From NCBI GenBank assembly GCA_002477505.1, contig DLQB01000162.1, positions 1-10,269 on the forward strand: a stretch of DNA of 10,269 nucleotides. Direction: 5' to 3'. The notes under the pieces were generated by a model. The model saw nothing but the letters and a program-made list of their open reading frames with translations. It did no database searches and had not been told where the DNA came from. The stretch comes from Flavobacteriales bacterium UBA7443. Lineage in GTDB: Bacteria; Bacteroidota; Bacteroidia; Flavobacteriales_D; Sanyastnellaceae. The translations under genes and the position numbers were made by a program. Positions 6,132 to 10,269 of the stretch are shown in pieces. Positions within the stretch are counted from its first letter, which is position 1; every line of letters begins with the position of its first letter.

Positions 6132-6935
6132 ATGAGTTTCGGCCGACGCGTGCACATTAAAACGGACGAAGAGGTTGAGCTCCTTCGAGAGAGTTCTTTG
6201 CTTGTTGGGAAAACGTTAGCTGCTGTGGCAGACCGGATCAAACCGGGAGTCACAACGCTTGAGCTTGATGCTGTGGCCGAGGAGTTTATCCGAGACCATG
6301 GTGCCGAGCCCGGTTTCAAGGGGTATGGAGGATTTCCGAATTCCTTGTGCACTTCAGTCAATGAGGCGGTTGTGCACGGCATTCCAAATGACAAACCACT
6401 GGTCGATGGTGACATCGTATCGGTAGATTGTGGGGTGCTGAAAAATGAGTTTTACGGAGACAGTGCGTACACCTTTGCGGTGGGCGAAATCGCTCCAGAA
6501 ATTCAGCAGCTATTGGAAGTCACCAAAGAATGCCTTCAAAAAGCCATTGAGCAAGCAGTGGTTGGTAAGCGAATCGGAGATATCGGTTTTGCCTGCCAGC
6601 AACATGCTGAGCAAAATGGTTACGGAGTCGTTCGGGAGTTGGTGGGTCACGGTTTGGGGCGTTCGTTGCATGAAGCACCGGAGGTTCCGAATTACGGAAG
6701 GCGGGGCAATGGCCCACGCTTGATGGATGGAATGGTTTTGGCCATTGAACCGATGATCAACCTGGGTCGAAAAGAAGTCTTTCACGAGGAAGACGGCTGG
6801 ACGATTGTGACGGCAGACCGCAAAGTTTCAGCGCATTTCGAACACGACATCGTCGTGCGCAAAGACCGAGCGGACGTTCTCTCAAGTTTTGACGAAATAG
6901 AAAAAGTATTACAACAACAAAAACGAAAGGTCTAA
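6132..6935 (+). CDS. map: Methionine aminopeptidase, type I
   Basis: This cytosolic metallo-exopeptidase removes the N-terminal methionine from new proteins when the second residue is small. It has 267 residues, normal for the short type I form without an N-terminal extension or a type II insertion. All five expected metal ligands are present by family alignment: Asp99 (in SVDCGV), Asp110 (in FYGDSAY), His173 (in VGHGLG), Glu206 (in AIEPM) and Glu237 (in HFEHDI). His82 (VHGIPN) and His180 (SLHEAPEVPNYG) fit the known substrate-contacting histidines. It follows secY by six bases. Bacteroidota often have map directly between secY and infA; adk, found beside it in Firmicutes, is absent. A weak AGGA lies nine bases before the ATG. 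The C-terminus is a short Gln/Lys tail. Confidence 0.97.
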   Translation: MSFGRRVHIKTDEEVELLRESSLLVGKTLAAVADRIKPGVTTLELDAVAEEFIRDHGAEPGFKGYGGFPNSLCTSVNEAVVHGIPNDKPLVDGDIVSVDCGVLKNEFYGDSAYTFAVGEIAPEIQQLLEVTKECLQKAIEQAVVGKRIGDIGFACQQHAEQNGYGVVRELVGHGLGRSLHEAPEVPNYGRRGNGPRLMDGMVLAIEPMINLGRKEVFHEEDGWTIVTADRKVSAHFEHDIVVRKDRADVLSSFDEIEKVLQQQKRKV

Positions 6936-6948
6936 ACGATTTAATCAT

Positions 6949-7170
6949 ATGGCGAAACAAGCGTCCATAACGCAAGACGGAACCATTCTAGAAGCATTGT
7001 CTAACGCAATGTTCCGAGTGGAATTGGAAAACGGGCACATTATCACTGCCCACATCTCAGGAAAGATGCGGATGTACTACATCAAAATCTTACCGGGTGA
7101 TCGCGTGCGTGTCGATATGTCACCGTATGATTTAACCAAAGGACGAATTTCGTTCCGATACAAGAAATAA
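6949..7170 (+). CDS. infA: Translation initiation factor IF-1
   Basis: A 73-residue IF-1, one residue longer than that of E. coli. It is a single S1-like OB-fold domain that binds the A site of the 30S subunit during initiation and assists IF-2 and IF-3. The signatures are MFRVELENGHIITAHISGKM (about 21-40), then YYIKILPGDRVRVDMSPYDL (about 43-62), ending TKGRISFRYKK. The ATG at 6949 lies 13 bases past the map stop. Upstream is the AT-rich taaacgatttaatcat without any Shine-Dalgarno core. Its location before rpmJ and rpsM is common outside the Enterobacteria. Confidence 0.97.
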   Translation: MAKQASITQDGTILEALSNAMFRVELENGHIITAHISGKMRMYYIKILPGDRVRVDMSPYDLTKGRISFRYKK

Positions 7171-7177
7171 TTGCACT

Positions 7178-7294
7178 ATGAAAGTTCGTGCTTCACTCAA
7201 AAAGCGTACCGCCGACTGCAAAATTGTACGTCGCAAAGGCCGCTTGTATGTCATCAACAAGAAGAATCCTAAAATGAAGCAACGTCAGGGTTAA
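7178..7294 (+). CDS. rpmJ: 50S ribosomal protein L36, zinc-free type
   Basis: A very short gene, read directly from ATG 7178 to TAA 7292-7294, giving 38 residues. It begins MKVRASLKKRTADCKIVRRK and continues GRLYVINKKNPKMKQRQG, an exact match in length and layout to L36. Canonical zinc-binding L36 has three Cys and one His as ligands. Here only Cys14 remains, while the other positions are Thr11, Asn27 and Met33, so this is the zinc-independent form, typical of Bacteroidota. L36 is the smallest large-subunit protein and stabilises the 23S rRNA near the factor-binding region. It follows infA by seven bases and precedes rpsM by 26. Confidence 0.97.
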   Translation: MKVRASLKKRTADCKIVRRKGRLYVINKKNPKMKQRQG

Positions 7295-7320
7295 TCCTGA
7301 TTTTGCCAAACCCATCGCCC

Positions 7321-7689
7321 ATGGCACGTATAGCAGGTATAGATATTCCCCGCAATAAGCGCGGAGTCATTGCACTCACATACATCTACGGCATCGGACG
7401 CAGTCGTGCGTCTCAATTGCTCGCAGAGTGCGGAGTGTCTGAAGACAAAAAAGTCCAGGACTGGACCGACGATGAAGTCGGTGCGGTTCGTAACTCCATC
7501 TCAACCGGTTTCAAGGTTGAAGGTGAGCTGCGTTCTGAAGTGCAGTCGCACATCAAGCGTTTGATGGACATTGGAAGTTACCGTGGCATCCGCCACAGAA
7601 ATGGTTTGCCACTTCGTGGACAACGAACCAAGAATAACTCACGCACTCGAAAGGGTAAGCGTAAGACGGTAGCAAACAAGAAGAAGTAA
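7321..7689 (+). CDS. rpsM: 30S ribosomal protein S13
   Basis: A 122-residue S13, located in the head of the small subunit where it contacts the P-site tRNA and bridges to L5. It starts MARIAGIDIPRNKRGVIALT, followed by YIYGIGRSRA (about 21-30). The C-terminal block GSYRGIRHRNGLPLRGQRTK (about 85-104) with NNSRTRKGKRK is diagnostic; the last residues are a lysine-rich tail. I chose ATG 7321 over an upstream in-frame TTG at 7303, because MARIAG is the universal S13 beginning and the extra residues (PNPSP) have no family counterpart. This gene begins the alpha-type block. In E. coli S4 represses translation from a pseudoknot at the rpsM start; no such fold was obvious in the 26-base gap here. 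Confidence 0.98.
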   Translation: MARIAGIDIPRNKRGVIALTYIYGIGRSRASQLLAECGVSEDKKVQDWTDDEVGAVRNSISTGFKVEGELRSEVQSHIKRLMDIGSYRGIRHRNGLPLRGQRTKNNSRTRKGKRKTVANKKK

Positions 7690-7708
7690 TCACCGCATTT
7701 AATCATTG

Positions 7709-7724
7709 AGCTCTGCAAGGAGCT
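7709..7724 (+). other. Small hairpin in the rpsM-rpsK gap
   Basis: AGCTC (7709-7713) can pair with GAGCT (7720-7724) around the six-base loop TGCAAG. It lies in the longest gap in the window, the 56 bases between rpsM and rpsK. It is not followed by a U-run, so it is not an intrinsic terminator. A five-pair stem is weak and could arise by chance; RNA processing or S4/S11-type feedback control are only guesses. Confidence 0.2.
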
Positions 7725-7745
7725 GATCACCTAAATATTAAGACG

Positions 7746-8129
7746 ATGGCGAAAAACGTCAAAAAAAAGAAGAAAGTGGTAGTCGAGGCTACAGGCCAAG
7801 TGCATATCCACTCATCCTTCAACAACATCATCATTTCGTTGACCAACAACAACGGGCAAGTGATCTCATGGTCCAGCGCTGGAAAGATGGGTTTCCGGGG
7901 CTCCAAAAAGAACACGCCTTATGCTGCGCAAGTAGCTGCTGAGGATTGTGGCCGTGAGGCACACGATCTTGGTCTTCGCAAGATTCGCGCTTTTGTAAAA
8001 GGTCCCGGTGCGGGCCGCGAAAGCGCAATGCGTGCGTTGCACAACATGGGAATTGAAGTCATCGAGATCATCGATGTGACTCCGTTCCCGCACAATGGAT
8101 GTCGCCCACCAAAGCGTCGTCGCGTATAA
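7746..8129 (+). CDS. rpsK: 30S ribosomal protein S11
   Basis: A 127-residue S11, as expected. S11 lies in the platform of the small subunit near the mRNA exit and the 3' end of 16S rRNA. The core begins with GQVHIHSSFNNIIISLTN (about 17-34), followed by SWSSAGKMGFRGSKKNTPYA (41-60), KGPGAGRESAMRAL (85-98) and the C-terminal IIDVTPFPHNGCRPPKRRRV (108-127). The Asn-Gly in PHNGC (residues 117-118) is the site that forms isoaspartate in E. coli S11. The N-terminus (MAKNVKKKKKVVVEA) has five consecutive lysines encoded by an A-rich tract containing A AAA AAG in frame. It is preceded by the 56-base gap, with an AT-rich leader (ctaaatattaagacg) and no Shine-Dalgarno core. Confidence 0.98.
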   Translation: MAKNVKKKKKVVVEATGQVHIHSSFNNIIISLTNNNGQVISWSSAGKMGFRGSKKNTPYAAQVAAEDCGREAHDLGLRKIRAFVKGPGAGRESAMRALHNMGIEVIEIIDVTPFPHNGCRPPKRRRV

Positions 8130-8162
8130 TCTCATCGTCGAACCAGAATAGAATCAAACGAT

Positions 8163-8768
8163 ATGGCACGTTTTCGCGGACCCAAATCAAAAATTAGTCG
8201 CCGATTTAAAGAGGCGATCTTCGGACCTGACAAGGCGTTGGAACGCCGTCCTTATGGACCAGGACAGCACGGCAACACCCGCCGTCGGAAGAAAGAATCA
8301 GAGTACTCTGTGCAGTTGGCTGAAAAGCAAAAGGCAAAGTACACGTACGGCATCTTGGAGAAGCAGTTCTCCAACATGTTTAAGCAAGCCAATGCTCGCC
8401 AGGGCATTACGGGAGAGATCTTGCTCCAATTCTGCGAGAGCCGATTGGACAATGTTGTTTTCCGTCTTGGATTGGCGAACTCGCGTCGAGGGGCGCGTCA
8501 GTTGGTCTCACATCGTCACATCATGGTCAATGGTCATTTGGTGAACATCCCATCGTACCGATTGCGTCCAGGAGACGTGGTAGCGGTTCGGGAGAAGAGC
8601 AAATCATTGGCTTCCGTCACGAGCGCATTGAGCGCTGCTCCAAAGCGTTTGGAGTGGTTGGATTGGAATGTTCAGCACATGTCTGGAACATTCATCAGTG
8701 TCCCATTGCGTGACCAGATTCCTGAGAACATCAAGGAGTCACTCATCGTCGAATTGTACTCGAAGTAA
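8163..8768 (+). CDS. rpsD: 30S ribosomal protein S4
   Basis: A 201-residue S4, standard for the form without zinc ligands. It is a primary 16S rRNA-binding protein of the 5' domain, affects decoding fidelity and, in many bacteria, represses its own operon. The N-terminal part (MARFRGPKSKISRRFKEAIF, then RRPYGPGQHG at 28-37) lacks the cysteine cluster seen in zinc-binding S4. KSEYSVQL-like residues (46-52) and QKAKYTYGILEKQF (56-69) follow. The S4 RNA-binding domain at about 92-155 includes ESRLDNVVFRLG (92-103), RRGARQLVSHRHIMVNG (108-124) and SYRLRPGDVVAVREKSKS (131-148). It ends PENIKESLIVELYSK. It sits 33 bases after rpsK and 18 before rpoA. Confidence 0.98.
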   Translation: MARFRGPKSKISRRFKEAIFGPDKALERRPYGPGQHGNTRRRKKESEYSVQLAEKQKAKYTYGILEKQFSNMFKQANARQGITGEILLQFCESRLDNVVFRLGLANSRRGARQLVSHRHIMVNGHLVNIPSYRLRPGDVVAVREKSKSLASVTSALSAAPKRLEWLDWNVQHMSGTFISVPLRDQIPENIKESLIVELYSK

Positions 8769-8786
8769 ACCAAATCCTTACAGCAA

Positions 8787-9779
8787 ATGGCTATTCTCGA
8801 TTTTCAGAAACCAGACAAGGTCATCATGTTGGACTCTTCAGAGTTCAATGGCCGATTTGAATTCCGCCCGCTCGAACCCGGATTTGGAATTACTGTAGGT
8901 AACGCGTTGCGACGCATCATGCTCTCTTCTCTTGAAGGCTATGCCATCACGAGTGTTAAGATTGATGGTGTTGAGCACGAGTACTCCACAATCAAAGGCG
9001 TTCAAGAAGACGTAACCGAAATGATTCTGAACCTCAAGCAGGTTCGATTCAAGCGTCAAATTGAAGGGTCAGAAGGAGAAACAGTAACCGTGAAGGTTGC
9101 AAGCGGTAAAGTATTTACTGCAGGCGACATCGGACAGTTCACTAGCGCATTCCAAGTGATGAATCCCGACCAGGTGATTTGCAGCATGGATGACAAGGTA
9201 AACTTGAACATGGAAATTGTCATCAGCAAAGGACGAGGCTACGTTCAAGCAGAAGACAATAAGCGCGAAGGAGCCGCCATTGGCACAATTGCCATGGACG
9301 CCATCTTTACCCCTATCCGCAACGTCCAATACGATGTGGAGAACTACCGGGTAGAGCAGCGCACGGACTACGAAAAACTCAATCTTCAAATTGAGTGTGA
9401 TGGCAGCATTACGCCCAAAGACGCGCTTCAAGAAGCAGCGAAGATTTTGATTCAACACTTCATGCTCTTTAGTGACGAACGCATTTCTCTTGAATTGGAG
9501 GAGCGCGTTGAAGTTGAAGAATTTGATGAAACCAGCTTGCACATGCGCCAGTTGCTCAAGACGAAATTGAGTGACATGGACCTCAGTGTTCGCGCCTTGA
9601 ATTGCTTGAAGGCAGCAGACATTGAGACCCTAGGCGAATTGGTCAGCTACAATAAGAACGACCTGTTGAAATTCCGTAACTTCGGTAAGAAGTCATTGAC
9701 GGAATTGGAAGACTTGGTTGAGGGAAAGAACCTCACATTCGGAATGGATGTGAGCAAGTACAAACTCGACAAAGAGTGA
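8787..9779 (+). CDS. rpoA: DNA-directed RNA polymerase subunit alpha
   Basis: The alpha subunit dimerises to start polymerase assembly, and its C-terminal domain contacts promoter UP elements and activators. The 330 residues match the usual length. The N-terminal domain (about 1-235) shows RFEFRPLEPGFGITVGNALR (about 23-42) with RRIMLSSLEGYAITSVKIDG, and NLKQVRFK (82-89). A linker with acidic residues (about 236-250) leads to the C-terminal domain (about 255-320). Arg269 and Asn272, in LSVRALNCLK, correspond to the UP-element-contacting Arg265 and Asn268 of E. coli, and the FGKKSLTELE helix (299-308) is intact. It is 18 bases after rpsD and four before rplQ, the standard alpha-operon arrangement. 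The start at MAILDFQKP fits the family. Confidence 0.98.
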   Translation: MAILDFQKPDKVIMLDSSEFNGRFEFRPLEPGFGITVGNALRRIMLSSLEGYAITSVKIDGVEHEYSTIKGVQEDVTEMILNLKQVRFKRQIEGSEGETVTVKVASGKVFTAGDIGQFTSAFQVMNPDQVICSMDDKVNLNMEIVISKGRGYVQAEDNKREGAAIGTIAMDAIFTPIRNVQYDVENYRVEQRTDYEKLNLQIECDGSITPKDALQEAAKILIQHFMLFSDERISLELEERVEVEEFDETSLHMRQLLKTKLSDMDLSVRALNCLKAADIETLGELVSYNKNDLLKFRNFGKKSLTELEDLVEGKNLTFGMDVSKYKLDKE

Positions 9780-9783
9780 AGTC

Positions 9784-10269
9784 ATGCGGCACAATAAGAA
9801 TTTTAACCACCTCGGTCGCAAGACCGCACATCGCAAGGCCATGCTTTCAAACATGGCGTGCTCTCTCATAGAGCACAAGCGAATCAATACAACCGTTGCG
9901 AAGGCGAAAGCTTTGCGGCAGTTCTTCGAACCCTTGGTTACACGATCAAAGGACGATACGACGCACAGCCGTCGTGTGGCCTTCCGCGTTTTGGGGAACA
10001 AGTATGCCGTTACCGAATTGTTCCGTGAAGTAGGCCCTAAGGTCGCTACTCGGGATGGTGGATACACGCGAATCATTCGCACGGGAAACCGACTCGGTGA
10101 CAACGCAGAAATGTGTTTGATCGAACTTGTGGATTTCAATGATGTCTATGGCACAGAAGAGAAGAAGAAGCGCTCTCGTCGCTCGCGCCGTGGAGGTGCA
10201 GCGAAAGCAGCTCCTGTAGCTTCTCCAGCTGCCGAGGCTGCTGCTGAAGAAGCTCCGGCTGTAGAGGCT
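9784..10269 (+). CDS. rplQ: 50S ribosomal protein L17, 3' end beyond window
   Basis: L17 is a large-subunit protein close to the polypeptide exit tunnel. The frame opens at ATG 9784 and is still open at the right edge, giving 162 residues. The core covers about 1-118: MRHNKNFNHLGRKTAHRKAM, MACSLIEHKRINTTVAKAKA (24-43), GPKVATRDGGYTRIIRTGNR (84-103) and AEMCLIELVDF (108-118). Core length agrees with the usual 116-120 residues. Beyond residue 120 there is a basic cluster (KKKRSRRSRRGG, about 127-138) followed by an Ala/Pro/Glu-rich low-complexity tail, unfinished at the edge. Such tails are common in Bacteroidota L17; a function is not known to me. It starts four bases after rpoA. Confidence 0.97.
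   Translation, partial: MRHNKNFNHLGRKTAHRKAMLSNMACSLIEHKRINTTVAKAKALRQFFEPLVTRSKDDTTHSRRVAFRVLGNKYAVTELFREVGPKVATRDGGYTRIIRTGNRLGDNAEMCLIELVDFNDVYGTEEKKKRSRRSRRGGAAKAAPVASPAAEAAAEEAPAVEA

Noticed and set aside
7303..7320. TTG start for rpsM giving a six-residue extension
   Set aside because: MARIAG at ATG 7321 is the universal S13 start, and TTG is a rare initiator.
7690..7745. Internal terminator or promoter before rpsK
   Set aside because: The small stem has no following T-run, and no TTG/TAnnTTTG pair is present, so neither call is supported.

Overview
This window is an ordinary, densely packed bacterial ribosomal-protein gene cluster, all on the + strand: the end of the S10-type block (rplP 3' part, rpmC, rpsQ), the whole spc-type block (rplN to secY), map, infA and rpmJ, and then the alpha-type block (rpsM, rpsK, rpsD, rpoA, rplQ). 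There are 22 genes. Twenty are complete, rplP is cut by the left edge and rplQ runs off the right edge. rpmD and rpmJ are short genes that a length cut-off would easily miss.

The organism is most likely a member of the Bacteroidota, perhaps a Flavobacteriales-like lineage with a moderate GC content (about half by eye). Four things point there. First, several proteins have Bacteroidota-type wording, such as the zinc-free L36, the S5 ending in KVFNG, the S17 core NMRKERIGVV and the type-I methionine aminopeptidase with SVDCGV. Second, the gene order is secY-map-infA-rpmJ-rpsM with no adk. Third, L17 has a long Ala/Glu/Pro-rich tail. Fourth, Shine-Dalgarno sequences are almost absent upstream of genes that must be very highly translated. 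Family or genus cannot be resolved from this alone.

Layout: 1-652 holds rplP, rpmC and rpsQ, joined by overlapping stop/start codons. Positions 688-4764 hold eleven ribosomal proteins (L14, L24, L5, S14, S8, L6, L18, S5, L30, L15 in order, with S14 and S8 between L5 and L6), usually 1-35 bases apart. Positions 4776-6125 encode the SecY translocon channel, 6132-6935 methionine aminopeptidase, 6949-7170 initiation factor IF-1 and 7178-7294 L36. Positions 7321-9779 encode S13, S11, S4 and the RNA polymerase alpha subunit, and L17 follows from 9784. The longest non-coding gap is only 56 bases (rpsM to rpsK). I saw no intrinsic terminator, mobile element, RNA gene, CRISPR array or convincing internal promoter.

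The genes act together in protein synthesis: parts of both ribosomal subunits, an initiation factor, removal of the N-terminal methionine, export of new proteins and the polymerase subunit that transcribes them. I found no evidence of a novel system. The second-look items are modest: the missing Shine-Dalgarno signals with one exception at rplE, the loss of zinc ligands in S14, S4 and L36, an in-frame slippery heptamer at the start of rpsK, a small hairpin before rpsK, and unusual tails on S5, S17 and L17.
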